Assembly: GCA_036245805.1 (NCBI GenBank)
Contig: BTRK01000006.1
Location: 44,944,020-45,008,019 of the forward strand
Source of the DNA: Pristionchus mayeri
Taxonomy: Eukaryota > Nematoda > Chromadorea > Rhabditida > Neodiplogasteridae
Direction of reading: 5' to 3'
DNA length: 64,000 nt
Shown here: positions 1 through 34,211 of the stretch, piece by piece
Numbering within the stretch: the first letter of the stretch is position 1
Layout of the letters: every line of letters starts with the position of its first letter
Program-made: the position numbers and the translations under genes
The notes under the pieces: model-generated
The model's input: only the letters and a program-made list of their open reading frames with translations
Databases searched by the model: none
What the model was told of the DNA's origin: nothing

Positions 1-86
1 TTTTACAGCACGGTCGTAAAAGATCGTTTCGAAATTATGTGATGATTACTGGTTTACGATACTCGACAGTGATAATATAACTTCAG

Positions 87-3013
87 GCCGAACTACACGA
101 AACTCTGCTGCAGCAGCGCTAGATCAGGCAGAGCTGCAGCACCACGTAGAGATGCCGCAGACAGCTCCTGCAGCCAGCATCGTCGAGGGAGGTCGCAGGC
201 CGACGAGAGCGTCGATTACCGCACCAATGCCCGCAGCAACCTCAACCACTCCGACGCCCGTCAATGGATCGAGTTAGTCTTCTTCGCTCAATAGTACCGC
301 AAATACAATTGTTTCCAAGCAAAAACTGAAATGCTTGGCTCAGGCGTCTTGTTTTCCGCTGAGCCCATGCTCCGAAAGGGAATGCATCTCTGCTCCGATT
401 TTTCCATAAAACATAGATCTTTAAGCGAACCTATCATATCTGCAGTGCCCTCGACTCGTCCCATGCCCGTCCGTTCCTCAGTCTCTCGATCCTCTGCTCG
501 ACTCATGTCGCCATCTGGCTCGGAAGCAGCCGCCTCTCAGCCACTCCTCTCCATCTCGCCATTGCCATCGAAGAGGTAAAATATTAACCTGTAATACAAT
601 TCACGGAACATCCGCAAGCTTTCAAGGACTTTTTTCTGACCTCCTCCACTATTGGCATCATTCATATTGAATTTTGTCCAAACTTTATTAGGTCAAAGAC
701 ATACAAGGTTACATTCTTTCGTTCCGAAATTCAAAGACCGCGGTACGATATCATTTTTAATCATCACTGTAGACCGCGCACGTCGAGTGGTCATGCTGAT
801 CGCGAGATCAAGCGGGAACCGATGGACGACGAGGATAGCAAGGCCGACAAGCGACTCGAAATGGCCATGAAAATCATTGATAAGGAATTGGACGAGGCCG
901 AGGAGGCGAGCAACCCGAGAAGAAGACTCTCGAAGGCGGACAAGAAAGCTGCCAAGGTAAGCTGAAACATCACAAGTAGACGTCACAATTAGACGATTTT
1001 GGTCCTCCACGTTGTTCGCGGGGAATGTGTCCAGCTCATAATTGGATGCGATTTCTAAGGATGTGTTTGGGCTAGGAACGACTTCCAATAAAAATTACAA
1101 CTAGAAATACATGAAACGCATTTGAGGCGGCCTTCCGAGGATTCGAAACCGAGGCGGCCCGATCGTGCTACTACTGCCACATCCAATGCACTACGATGCA
1201 TGCCGGTGATCGACACATCAGAATGTTAGTTTATACGTATTTTTCACACCACGACGCATGAATCATTCGGATTCGCCGATTCTGAGACTCCTGCCATTCA
1301 GAAAAATGGGGAATACAATTATCTGGTTTGAATAGTGCTGCGATTATTCCTGTCTACTTGCAGCAAGCATCCGGGTCGCGAGCAGATTTATTCGTGTAGT
1401 GAATGTGGAAGCGCCTTCCTCACCCTCGGCGGACTCGAAAACCACTGGACCAAGAGCGAGGTGAATATACTTACTCAAAAATATCGTGTTGCCGAAGATG
1501 GAAGATCCAATATCTCAGTCCCCATGTAATCCCTACATTAAAATACAGTATATAATGGATATCAATAATTTTCTATCCATTATTGCTTAAAGTTAAAAAC
1601 ACTTACCTAAAATCGAGGTTAATCTATAGAAGGCGTAGTTGCCAGAGAAATCTAAATATTGTTTTGCAGTACTGCCCGAACGGATTCGTGATGGTCGCCG
1701 GCAGGTCGATATTCGACCTCGATGAAGAAGTCAAGAGACGGCCGCTCGAGGTGAAGCAGAAGGGCCTCAACATGGACGGCGAGGTCGAGATGGCTGATAT
1801 CACTGGAGAAGAGGATGAGATCAATAAGGAAATGGAGAAGATAATGAAAGAAGTGAGGAAGGTGGAGAAACCCCAGGAGAGGAGAGTGGAGAAGAAGGAG
1901 GAGAAGAAGATCGACAAGTCACCCGTAATGGAGAAGAAGGTCGAGAAGCTTGTGGTAGAGAAGAAGGAAGAAAAGAAGGAGCCCAAGCTGGAGAAATCGC
2001 CTATTGTGCTGAAGAAGATCGATAAACCTGCCGAGAAAGTGATCGAGAAAAGGGAGGAAAGGAGGAGTGATCGATCGACGGAGAGAAAGTCCGAGAAGAG
2101 AGAGGAGAAGAAGAAAGAGGAGCACAAGGTTGAGAAGCCTGCCGAGAAGGCTGCCGAGACCAAAGCAGTGAAGAAGGAGACTCCCAAACGAGCAGCGCCT
2201 GTGAAAGTGAAGGAAGAGCAGCACGATGAGAGCTATAGGTGAGCAATCACAACTAACTTTTTTAAAACTAGAACTGCGATTTCCGCGTTTTTTTAGTTAA
2301 AAAAAGACAGAGTGGAACCGAAGCCAATGCAATTTAGTTTTTGATAAAAGATAAGGGTTTGGTGCTGAGACGTATTGATTGAGTGGGAAAAAATGGAGTG
2401 ATGTGTTTTAAAGGAATAATTACTAAATACCATTTTAAAAGCATATGAGAGCCTCTCTGAGAGGATTCACCATAGGCCGTACAACGAAAAATAAAGTTCT
2501 GATTTTAAGATCTCCCTAGGGGTAACTTTTCACGTAGAGTTCGAAAATCGACCTTAGAAAGCCGTATCTCTCACCCCACATTTCCTGTGGCACGCCTTAA
2601 CGGCTAGGTCAGTTTTTGTAAATCGTGAACGGCTACTCCAAACCTCCTACATGTGTAGTAATTCTGAAAGATCTCGATGAGATAAGCATTTTTACTGTTG
2701 GAAGTGAAAAGCTAGGGAGATCATAATATCAGAATTTTATTTTTCGTTGTACGGCATATAGATAGTATTGCTTAGTTCTCTCAGATAGTCTCTCATATCC
2801 TAATCCCGGAGTGAGTTGAGGCTGATCGGCTTCTCCCCTGAATTGTGCGCATTCTAACCTGCTCATTGCAGTCCCTCCGGGCCATCTTCACACACTCCTC
2901 CTGCAATTATCTCACTCGCGTCAACGAGATCAGGAGCCAATCGGCAGAGGAAAACAGCCGACAGATTCGATCCCGACCCTACCTCACAGAGATATTCCTC
3001 CCTTTCTAAGTAA
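87..3013 (+). CDS. Zinc-finger protein with Lys/Glu-rich tail, 3' part (5' end outside window)
   Basis: Seven exons join in frame: 87-272, 446-575, 773-956, 1127-1224, 1364-1460, 1670-2238, 2872-3013 (stop TAA). All have AG acceptors and GT donors and every phase matches, giving 467 residues in the window. The N-terminal part is Pro/Ala/Thr/Ser-rich, followed by an acidic helix-like stretch (KRLEMAMKIIDKELDEAEEA). Two adjacent zinc fingers follow: C-x2-C-x12-H-x4-H (starting SCYYCHIQC) and C-x2-C-x12-H-x6-C (CSECGSAFLTLGGLENHW). About 130 residues of Lys/Glu repeats and a Ser/Arg-rich end complete it. A nucleic-acid-binding nuclear protein is inferred from fingers plus charged tail; no specific orthologue is recognised. 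Intron 6 carries a family A foldback. Exons are well supported; function is not. Confidence 0.75.
2443..2798. mobile_element. Family A foldback MITE, copy A1 (intron of zinc-finger gene)
   Basis: About 355 bases whose ends are inverted copies: TGAGAG...CTCTGAGAG on the left and CTCTCAGATAGTCTCTCA on the right, each flanked by TA. Inside both arms is the motif GTACAACGAAAAATAAA, inverted on the right. The same termini recur at 9371, 13846 and 33865. There is no ORF. TA target duplication and long terminal inverted repeats suggest a Tc1/mariner-type non-autonomous element (inference). It lies entirely in intron 6 (2239-2871) of the zinc-finger gene. Confidence 0.8.
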
Positions 3014-4350
3014 GAGGGTCATTGCTCAATCAGCACATTACTTTAGACAAGGCTAGATGATACAGTCTAGCCTGCTGTTACATTCACCCCCTTCACCTGC
3101 CTGTTGAAATCGAGTCCTCCATGAGTCACTTCATCTTTATCTGCTCGGAGTTTTAATCGCCACTCACGGGTTCCAAGTTCACAGCCGTGGCTCGTTATGT
3201 TGTAATTCTGGTGCCTCGCTTTGTGTAATTCCTGTATTTTCATGTATTTCGTTTGTGAATCTGATGATAGTTCCCATGAAGATAAATTGTATTGACGAAT
3301 AGCTTTGTTCAAAATTTGATCTGAAATTGGTCACACATTTTGTGACATAATGATAACGACCTGTAAGTTTCAAAATAAATTCCAGACAATGTACCAGAAA
3401 TGGGATGACGTGAGATCAACATATCTAAGATGACTTGAGAAGAACGATTGGCTCCCACTTGTGGTCTGCACCGACCGAAGAATTGCGACCTATCTTCATC
3501 TAGCGTTAACGCTTGAAAGATAAATATTGATTGATTGATTGTGTGATTGTTCTTCATGTCCTTAATTTCTTCTTAGTATAAATAATATATTTGCGGCAAT
3601 ATTTCCCTCATCCAGTCCTAGTTCAGCCGATTACTCAGGGAACGCTCTCTTGATCGAACCACCATTTCCAGCCCCCTGTACCCTCTCCACTTCCCCTAAT
3701 CCCTCGTCCCCTCTGCAATCTCTAACTCTCTTCAAATCAAGTGCTCTCTCATTCGCTTGGTCGTTCAGCGCAGCTTCCCCCCCAATCGTTTCAAGAGAAC
3801 ACTTCGAAAAGCCACGCAAACTCGTGAAACCCGCGTGCGCACGTCAAGAAAATAGGATGAGGGTGTATGACGCGCACTCTTCTTGCTAAGTTGTTCCTTG
3901 TGTGATCATTCCAGCACAACAATGTATCTCCTTTGATCAAGAGCAGTCAAGACACATTGAGGAGAGATTAAGAGTATTGTTCAAAGCTTGTTCCTGATCT
4001 ACTCTTAGTTCTTCAAGTTTTCTCGACGAACGCAAGCAGGAAAGTGGCCGAGCATTGAACTTGGGTCAAGTATACGATATTTTAGTAATTGACCCAGGTG
4101 CGAAACGAATAGTGTTTCGGAGGAGAAAATGGTGAAGAATGCAGAAAATCGGCACAACTGCAAAACACAGAATATGATTGGCTAAACCAATTGCATGTAT
4201 AAGCCTCAAAGTTATTTTTTTTCGCTTTTAGCGATCTCTCAATGCAATTCCGCTGCTTCAGGTGTTTTAGAACATATCTGTAAAAGCATATATCTGGAAC
4301 TCTAGTACGGGAGCGTTTTTTTCTCCCCGCCCATCAATCAATAGCCTCTT
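3014..4350. other. Intergenic stretch
   Basis: No exon with both plausible splice sites and convincing composition was found. ORFs at 3067-3557 (minus) and 3650-3889 (plus) are isolated and low in coding character. The stretch holds the 3' flank of the zinc-finger gene and possible upstream sequence of the His-rich gene. Confidence 0.4.
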
Positions 4351-4356
4351 CTCCCG

Positions 4357-4365
4357 TATAAAAGG
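4357..4365 (+). promoter_or_regulatory. Candidate TATA box
   Basis: A TATAAAAGG match sits in a CT-rich context about 1.1 kb upstream of the His-rich gene. The match is good, but no transcription start or first exon could be tied to it, so it is only a candidate. Confidence 0.3.
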
Positions 4366-5497
4366 ATCAGCGGTTCTCTAAACGAAATCACTTCCCCTAA
4401 CCGATATAGGTTGCAAACGATTTTATTGCCTTGCTTATTTGGCGTCAACTTTATCGTAAAACTTTGGCGTCTCTTGTTGTTATATATCGATTAGTCACTG
4501 TACCATACCATGAACAGACCAACGATTTTTCACCGTGCCTACCGTTAACGTTTATTGCTTAGTCACCATTCCTTACATTACGATTTGTCTCTGTGTTCTA
4601 CCGTGAATACATTTATGCATTTATTGGTTAGTAATAGATCCCTACCGTACCCTTGACCTTTCAGTGAATCTACATGGAATTGAGCATCGGACGCCTGCTA
4701 TGCTAGATTGGTTACGCAACGAGAAGAGAAAAACGAAAATTACTTCCTTCATCGCCACCGCTTCTTTCCTGCCTTCCTTCTACTACATTCCGAGGTTCTG
4801 GGCTGAATTTTAGCTGAAATTCACATTTAGTGGCACACTTATTATCCCACTTATATGAGATAAACGTTAATGGAAAGACCTATCTGCAATTCAAGAAGTT
4901 CATAACTTATATGCCCACCTCCAGGAGCTACTCGATCCCGTGCGAGTGGAGCTCCACTTCTGTTATCTGCTTCGGCGTCTGCGAACTTGCAATCCGTGTG
5001 GGCACTGCGTTACTTTCCCGTTGACAGGTACTTTTGAATTCCTGAGTTGGAAGATTGAAGTGCGCGGAAGTAGGGAATGCTATTACGGTAATTCTGCCCA
5101 CTCTCTCTCTCTCTCTCTATGTGTTACAGAGGAGACAATTTTTGAATGAGGCTAAGTCTTGAATTTTGCGCAATAAAGCTCTTTCAGAAATCGCAAACCA
5201 CCGTAGCTACAGTAGTTCCCAACATCTTCGCCAGCTTTATTATCGAGTTGGGAAAGGTAAAATAAGTAATACACATTTAAAAAGTGAATCCTCACTTCTT
5301 CTGGAATACGCACTTGCATTCGAAGAAGTAAATGACAAAACCTTACACAAGGAGACAATTTGGTCGATCGATGTTTCTAACGGGGATTATAATCCGCCTG
5401 CGGGCTGACGAAACGTGTTTGGCTTGCTTCATGCTCAGCAAAGTTCATGCATCAAATCTGTAGTTCATCAACGGTATTTACAAAATGTATACTTCAG

Positions 5498-5926
5498 ATG
5501 TCCTCGTTTCCTATGATGAGCAATCCAGTTCACGCAAGCATCCAGCGACAGCGTATCGAGAAGACCGCAGAGACCTGTGACAAGGTACGGTAGTCAAGGT
5601 ACGGTAGCCGCACGTCGACTGCCAATCGAGAACTGGCTTACAGTAATACATTATAGACTGTCGATACAGCAACGACGCTAGCTAACGTGCAAGCTTCTCC
5701 TGCCGATGGCAGCGCTCAAGCCAGCACGGTGACGACGAATCGCAAACAGCACCATCATCACCACACAACACACCACCACATGCCCCAGAGCAGATCTCTA
5801 TATGAGTGCATACGGTACGCACACGTTGTGACATAGCGGAACTAAAAATTGCATTTCAGCGATATAGCATCGCAGATTCGCCTGGACATCGAATTCCCAC
5901 CGGACCCTATCGAAATATCAGTATGA
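5498..5926 (+). CDS. Small His-rich protein, unknown function
   Basis: Three exons join in frame: 5498-5584, 5657-5814 and 5860-5926 (stop TGA), 103 residues. The ATG follows ACTTCAG directly, so this may be an SL trans-splice site or the acceptor of an internal exon. A possible upstream exon is at about 4929-5028, in the frame reading ...NLQSVWALRYFPVD, but its phase does not join cleanly. The middle exon encodes two His clusters (QHHHHHTTHHHM) among Thr/Ala/Gln; the last encodes a short acidic, Pro-containing end (IEFPPDPIEISV). No domain is recognised. His runs can bind metal, but that is speculation here. Confidence 0.55.
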
Positions 5927-6518
5927 TTATTCCAAGATTACTCTATTTAGATTAGGCCGTACTACAAATGATGAGCTAGATGTTCAAATAACCTTTTAAA
6001 TGCTAGGTTAGGTCGTATTGTAAAACTATTCGTCAACAATACAACATATACAATGGCATGAACACAGTGCACAGTTTCTAAGTGTTACAACACGAATATC
6101 AAAGCAGTATGACACTGAGAGTTCTGAGCTTTGGCGTGTATTAGCTGCATGAAACAACGAAGAATAAAACATATCCTCATTATTCATTATGTGCTCATCA
6201 AATAACATGTGAATTCAATTGAATCTAATTGCGAGGCTGAGATCTCGGGTTGAAACAAACGGATAAATTTCTGCTTCAGTTGTTTTTCATGTTTTTTCAG
6301 GTGAGGCAATCAATCAATGAAATCGATTTTATCATGATTTGTCTTGATACATACGAATCAGAATATGCATAGTTTCTGTACTATATAAAGGGGTAAAAGC
6401 TCTTCAGTACTTTCGAATGTTCAACAGTTTATTGTGTGAGTTATCGGACTACATAACAGCGAGATCAACAATGACGGAAATGTGGGTTCATATATGAAAG
6501 GGAGCGTTCGCTATCGTT

Positions 6519-28097
<21,579 letters not shown>

Positions 28098-30601
28098 ATG
28101 CTGGCTCCCGTGGTCACCAAAGAGATGCAGCTCTTCAAGCTGGGGCCGACCAACAAGAACAACCTAAGAAATGTACGGGCGCGCGCTCAAAGTCTGAATG
28201 AGGTACCACACTTTGATGTCTTTACTTTCCTCCTTACCTCTCTAATGCCCCTCTTTTTCTCCCATTATTTTACCAGTCCTCATATGGGATGGGATGGGAA
28301 TTGGTTTCATTGCTCCTCGAGGAAACTCGTGTCGTTTAATGAGTCCCGAGCTGCTATGTGAAAAGAGATGCGTGAGGAGAGATGTGGGGGTATGACGACA
28401 TGCTAACTACGCTAATCGAGCTAAGTACTAGTTTTAAAGTGATCTTTGATCTTTCAGGGTCTTGGTAGCGGCACGAAACAGCAGATCCAATCAGCTCGCA
28501 GCGTCAGCGCCGGTGGCCATCGGTTAGTTCCTGATCTTTGATCTCTCTAACTTTTCCTTCTCACGGCTTATTAATGCTTTCGCACTTCCACATCTCGTTC
28601 TGGCATATTCATAACTAAAATTTCTCTTCATCTCCTAATTTTCTCCTATGGAACCAATCATAATAAAATCCTGATCTCTGATTGATCTTTGATCTTTGAC
28701 CTCTGATCTCTACTAATCCCACTCGCAGCGCTGCCAAGTCCTCCATGTCCGTGGGCAATCTTCCTCTGCTTAGCGGGTCGCCCGGTTCCTCCGGTCTCAA
28801 CTCCACCTCCTCGAGCCCGCCCAAGAACTTCGCCGTCCGGAAAGCCACGCTAGACCCCATCCATGAGGTACGAAATCTTTAACCGATCATTTTAGAACGA
28901 GACTAGGTAGGATGAGAACTATTGCATCATGCCGCCATCGATATGTCAAATGTGGCATGACGCAACAGTTCTCTTTCTACCTAATGCCTTTAAAACTCTT
29001 TATGGAATGAAGCATTTCGAAAATGGTATTTGTCATCTTCTACAGTGTTCTAAAATTTCCGGTTCTTAAGTACAACTCCACGTCTGTACTTGTACACTCG
29101 TCACTTTAGATATAATCTGTATCATATTGTATCTTGCTCAGGGCGTCGAGCTGGGCACTGTCTCAGCGCCGGCGATAGCAGTGAAAAAGCGGTCTGGCTC
29201 AACGCCCACGTCGCCGGATCAGCCTTCGGTGCCAGGGACGCTCCAGAAGCACGCGACGTCCGACTCCCTCGCAGATAAAGAGGAGAAGAAGAAAAAGGTG
29301 AGGAAATGGAGAAATGCTTTTTGCAAAATTTCATTGTGTAATATAAAAAATCGTAGAATCTTACATGGGTCTTGAGCCTGCTCATCATTGACCAGAGCTT
29401 ACTCAAATACTGTATTGGAACAATATGACTCGTGTGAGCCTGAGCGTGATTGAGTAAAATCCAAAGACAAAGTTCCAAGTTATGCGGGCGGATGTTTTGA
29501 TTCTGATCCAGGAGCACGTGACTTTCTCGTTTATTATCCGAGTAGTGAGAAGAAAACACCTGGTTTTGATTCACGTGCCATCCATGTAACTTTGAGTCGA
29601 AAAATTCTGGACTCGCTTTAGTGCTATAGTTTCTTCTCCTTTCTTATCCTTTTCTCCTCCCCCAAACGGTGACAGAGGTGCGTTCTCTCACGAGCGAATG
29701 CCATCCTAGCACAAAAAAGATCGCTAAATCGTGCTAATCAAAGGATCAACTGACCAATTTAGAGGACAAACAAGATAGAGAGATGATTGAGCATTGCGAT
29801 ACTCTCGAGCGAAACCGATAGTAAAACTGCGAAAAATGTCTCTTCCACCTAATTGAAATGCGAGGTGTATCCGTTTAGAAATGATCATATTAAAGAATGG
29901 AAAAAGTGTTCCAAATTCATTGCTAATTGGATTTCAAAATCGACGATTTTTGGCACGAGCAGTTCTCAAAAGATAAATCGCTTGAAATCTGATGCAAAAA
30001 TTGCAGGAGGGAGGTGTGCTGGGCTGGTTGAGTAAGACGTTTTCGAAGAAGTCGAAAAGCAGTGACGAAGCTGGAACGAGTAGGGACTCGGCAGGTACGG
30101 TGATTATGAACTACATTGTTTTGCATCACACTGTCAGTCGATTGAGAATGAATGTTCAAGATTAGGCTTTCCAAATTAGACTGTGTATCCAATGTCAATT
30201 AATCGGGAGGCTATGTATTCCTTTAAAAATTTGACGAATACACGATTTGTCATTTATCGAAGATTATTCCAGAAGGTCCTTCGACGTCATCTTCGTCATC
30301 TGTCAGCGGGGACGCGGGGAGTGCTGACTCACCCACGAAACAGCCGGCACCCAAAAAGAGAGGTACGTCACCCTCACCGGCTCCTTATTAGTGATGAGAG
30401 TGTCTCTTTTCTGTCTTGAATACGGATTAGTGAAACAATGCATCGTCTTTCGCCAATTGGGTGCTTATCTGGAATGAATTAGAGTCATCCTCTGGCGCCG
30501 GGAGTTTTTGTGGGTGTACTCTCTCTCTTCCATCTCGCTAGTCAGCTGAGCATCCCTCCTCTCGTCTGCCCACGCGACGCCAATGTTGTTTTGCAGTCTG
30601 A
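28098..30601 (+). CDS. Ser-rich basic protein of unknown function
   Basis: Exons 28098-28202, 28458-28522, 28729-28867, 29142-29297, 30007-30094 and 30273-30362 join in frame (214 residues). A terminal exon from 30597 would end it with KKRV and stop at 30599-30601; an alternative donor two codons later would extend it instead, so the 3' end is uncertain. The ATG directly follows CCTTTGCAG, fitting a trans-splice acceptor or an internal exon. Segments: MLAPVVTKEMQLFKLGPTNK, a Ser/Gly-rich region, KATLDPIHEGVELGT, a Lys cluster (DKEEKKKK), then GVLGWLSKTFSKKSKSS, an amphipathic basic stretch, and a poly-Ser run. It looks disordered with a possible membrane- or partner-binding basic helix. No family is recognised. 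Confidence 0.6.
28902..28987. repeat. Family H short inverted repeat, copy 3
   Basis: Left ACTAGGTAGGATGAGAACTA, right its inverse with changes; ATGCCGCC core as in copy 2. In an intron of the Ser-rich gene, 34 bases after a donor. Confidence 0.7.
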
Positions 30602-32090
30602 TCGCTCACACAAACTCGCCGGAGAAAGGAACTCTATCAGCAAGGCAGACGACGTCATCGACGATGTCGGCGCCTTTTATATACATACAATCTACAGCCC
30701 CCTGTGTTTCCGATTCTACGTTGTTGCGTTGTTGCAAACCCATAGGGTTGTGATGTTTTCGAATGCTCGATTCCTAATCCTTGTCTCAATCCCTATGGGA
30801 TCAGTGCGATGCGAGTAATGCCCCTAGTCTCCCCAGCTTTCCTATCTACGCTTAGCCATACACCTTACCTAGTGAGTTATCTGAGCATCGAGTACTCGCC
30901 TACCCCCCCCCCCTCCCTTCGTTGTAATTGTTCTATCGGATTCCCTGACGTATCACAGTTCTAGCTCAGTGGCCCAATAATGTCTATAGATCGCTTTTTA
31001 ACTAACACCCCCTCACAATTGCTCGTAGATTTATCGAATATATTTGCAGCAGCTTCACACCCCCTCTTTCCAATACAAAGTCATAAGTAGCCAATGCATT
31101 TTCTAGATTTCCAATAGCAGCTCTGTACATTGTTTCTCCCCCGTCCTTCCGCCATTGTCAGCTGATGATTTTCCTTCGATTATATAATCGCCATGTGATC
31201 TGCTGAACTTCTCTGCGATCTAAAATGGAAGTTTGTGTACTCAAGGATTCGTGCCCATCCACATCCACACTGTTTTGATTGTCCAGAGTAGAGGTCGGAA
31301 TACGGGTCGCAGTCTCTTCGTTATTCTCACTCTTTCGATTGATTATTGATTGGTTTTGACTGATTATCGATTGATTATCGATTTGAGAGTTGAAAATGAA
31401 GATACAGTGGTATCGTTGCTCGAACTTCAGTCCAGAGCATGTTTCCTATCCGCATAATCTACGCTAAAGTTCTCCCATAAACGCCCAGTCACATTGACAC
31501 AATGGAGCCTCGCTCCCTTTAAGCACCCCAAGCCACCGTTAATTTGCAATACGATAAATTGTTTTTACGCTGATATATGTTACGGAGATATTATTCAAGT
31601 TCGCGAATCATAGTGATAAATGGGCTCAAAGAAGCTAAGTAGGAGCAATTTCTGATGCAATGAGTTTCTTCCAGACCTTGCGAGTTTTCCGGAAAATCTG
31701 TATTGAGCAGTGCAGAAATGTATGTTTGGGGCATGTTCGAACAACTGATCGAATGAACACGAACATGCATTTATTTTCGTCCATTTTAAGTGATTGTATG
31801 AGTAAGAGAATCGAAATGTCAGAAACATTCGTACGAAAACGGACGAATAATAGTTGGAATTTCAATGAAGTGTGAAAATATGTACACTATTCGTTCTTAT
31901 TTTTTCCGTATTTTAATTTTTTTTAAATGTTATTTTCCGAATGAGAGTTTCGAAATAAGAGTTGTGAAAATGCGGTTCCAGAAAAAAGTGCCATCTCTTA
32001 TTGCACCATGTGAAGACACGTCATGGGAAATATTTTAATATTTATCAATATTATTAAAATATTCATAAATTTGTTAATATTATTAAAATA
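30602..32090. other. Intergenic stretch
   Basis: No supported gene. Low-coding ORFs near 31595-31875 occur on both strands at the same place and look spurious. Short runs of ATTGATTATCGATT-like repeats lie near 31335-31385, and AATATTAAAATATT-type repeats near 32030-32090. Confidence 0.4.
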
Positions 32091-32091
32091 T

Positions 32092-32346
32092 TCAGCGTGA
32101 TTCACTGCTTCCCCTGCCCGCTGAGGCAAACACAGCGGTTGTTGAATGCATCGGTAACCTCGGCCTTTCCACCAGCTGTGCTGATTGGTTATGGCCGAAA
32201 ATTGGAATAAATTCTACGCTAATATTGTACACTGGAACTAACACATGAAGATCATCGTCGACTGACGAAGAGTCAGCACTAGATCGGATATGCACTATTT
32301 GGGAGGAATCGACAGAGAATTGAGCACTCAGCGGCGGTGAATTCAA
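32092..32346 (-). other. Open reading frame, possible exon
   Basis: An 84-codon frame with mixed composition (IVHIRSSADSSSVDDDLHVL) starting at an ATG and ending at a stop. No splice partner or family was identified. It may be the end of the minus-strand gene upstream or chance. Confidence 0.25.
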
Positions 32347-32454
32347 ATTTTTCCTTTCTGGCTATTTTTTTCGTGTTAGGTACTTTGAATGATGCTCTTT
32401 CAAACTGTTTCGTGATAATTCCGATATCTGTGGTCATGGTCGAGATTCAGAAGG

Positions 32455-32739
32455 CTAAACTTGGTACAACCATTTTTCGATGGCAAAATCGCGCTCACTT
32501 AAACGAACATAACTTTGTTTCCAATTGAGAAAGAAGGTCGTTCTTTGTTTCAAAAGGAACGTGTTGACTTTCATGTTGGCTTCATCATTCCTGGTCTTCA
32601 TCCTGGTTCGAAATGTGACGTAACTTTGGCAATCGGAAAAACGTAGCTGGTCCGTTTGTTTAACTACTTTGCCAATATACGCGGAAATTATCATTGATCG
32701 ACCAACAGACACGATATAGCAAAACATATGACTCTTTTC
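32455..32739 (-). CDS. Terminal exon of an unknown gene (partial)
   Basis: After the acceptor ATTCCAG the frame reads EKSHMFCYIVSVGRSMII and ends ERDFAIEKWLYQV stop, 94 residues, with balanced coding-like composition. The 5' exons were not found. It could follow the gene at 33043-33573 or be a separate gene. Confidence 0.4.
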   Translation of the reverse strand, partial: EKSHMFCYIVSVGRSMIISAYIGKVVKQTDQLRFSDCQSYVTFRTRMKTRNDEANMKVNTFLLKQRTTFFLNWKQSYVRLSERDFAIEKWLYQV

Positions 32740-33042
32740 CTGGAATACCTCACTTCGAATAATACTTGGGATATACAATCAGTACGGATGAGTTCATGAC
32801 TCCAAACGAAAAAGTGTAAGAACTTATGTGAAACCTTAATAAATAGTCGAATACAACAACGCCCTATGGCTCAGTCACTGGATTTTAGGCGGACTTCGTG
32901 TCTGCCAGAGGGAGTATCCAGAAGGGCAAGGACAAGAGCGAAACTTGAACCCTTCACTCGCAGCTCGACTCTTCGAGCCATCGGAAGAGATCGATGGATT
33001 ACCGTAACCTGAATGCGTATTGATTGGCAAAAAATATGGGAA

Positions 33043-33573
33043 TCATGGGCCTGCCTCAATTTGTTCTCTTAGCTTCTCCAGCCGCTCTTGCGAATCGAGA
33101 GCGTCGGTTGTGTTCAGCAATAAATTGCCGGATATTTCATCGACAATGCGGATCTGCAAATTTGTTTACTGACAATCATTCAAATTGTAAAATGTATGTC
33201 TTACTCGAATGATTTCCATAACAGACGACGAATCGAACACCAAGTCTCGAAGCATCAGATCGGAGATTTTCGCGATATATCCGATTGGTTCTTCTTTGGG
33301 AATTGTGATTGTACCCTAAAACTCCTCTCAATCTAAACGCCGAATGAGAACCAATTATTGCAGAAATAATGAGAACTAATGCGAACTAATTATAACTAAT
33401 TAAAATCGAAAAATTTAATAGCGATATTACGAAATCCGTGCCATCAGATCTAGTGTCCTGTGCATGCAAAGCAATTATTTATATGAATACTGTTACTGGA
33501 AAAAAGAATACGAAGATGTAACAAACCCAGTGTCCATTCCCAATCTCGACGGCTACATCCCGTGATTTGTCCG
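33043..33573 (-). CDS. Unknown small protein, 3' part (four exons)
   Basis: Minus-strand exons 33527-33573, 33431-33457, 33205-33315 and 33043-33153 (stop TGA) join with consistent phases (the first begins with two bases of a codon; all later junctions are phase 0), giving 97 residues. Stretches include KSRDVAVEIGNGHWDTRSDG, TIPKEEPIGYIAKISDLML and a charged C-terminus (SQERLEKLREQIEAGP). The 5' end was not located; it may lie beyond the foldback at 33865. No domain is recognised with certainty. Confidence 0.55.
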
Positions 33574-33864
33574 CTACAAGTTGGAGAAACCACATATAAA
33601 TTTCCCCAGTCCATTGGCAGTTAGTTTTAATCAATCTCTTCGCTCTCTTCGCTTTTAATCTCTTCTTAATCTCTTCTTTAATCTCTTCTTTCTTCGCATC
33701 TCTTTCGTTTTAATCTCTTCGCATTTGTCGAAACGAGCCATGCTAGGAATCTGAGTGAGTAATTGTGATGATTGTAGAATCAAAAATCGAATATTGGCAC
33801 TTCTTGTACAATTGCCCCCCCCCCCCCCCCCCCCCCACCTACTTCCTCCTCTAAATTCTAGCTA

Positions 33865-33944
33865 ATATGAGTGACTATCTGAGAGAATTGAGCAAATCTA
33901 CCTATGAGCCGTACAGCGAAAAATTCTCAGATAGTCACTCATAT
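33865..33944. mobile_element. Family A miniature foldback, copy A4 (80 bases)
   Basis: Ends TGAGTGACTATCTGAGAG and the exact inverse, flanked by TA. Only about 35 bases remain between arms (ACCTATGAGCCGTACAGCG...). It is essentially two termini joined, an internally deleted derivative of A3. Confidence 0.85.
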
Positions 33945-34038
33945 TACCTGATTCTCGGTCGCTAAAACCAATTGATGGGATGGGAGGAGAGGTGGTGGGC
34001 CAAATACCCAAGAAGTGCCCGAATATGACTCACTTTTT

Positions 34039-34206
34039 GGCACTTCTTCGATATTTGGCCCAACCCTCCCCCTCCCCAATCATTTCTCATTCTTTCCTTA
34101 TCATAGAGGGGTTTGCGAGACCGAAAATCAGGGAGGGAGACCTAGAAATGAGTGGGGTAGAGGAGGAAAAGGGGGGGGGGGGTGGGTCAAATATAGAAGA
34201 AGTGCC
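34039..34206. mobile_element. Family G MITE, copy 2, beside the F-box gene
   Basis: 168 bases, left end GGCACTTCTTCGATATTTGG, right end its inverse with changes. Target duplication CACTTTTT (34031-34038) and CACTTTTA (34207-34214). The right duplication contains the stop codon of the F-box-like gene. A further fragment (CCAAATACCCAAGAAGTGCC) lies at about 33999-34018. Confidence 0.85.
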
Positions 34207-34211
34207 CACTT

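Noticed and set aside
288..506. Minus-strand ORF (72 codons) opposite the zinc-finger gene.
   Set aside because: The plus strand has matching splice sites and phases at 446-575 that join exons on both sides; no splice partner exists on minus.
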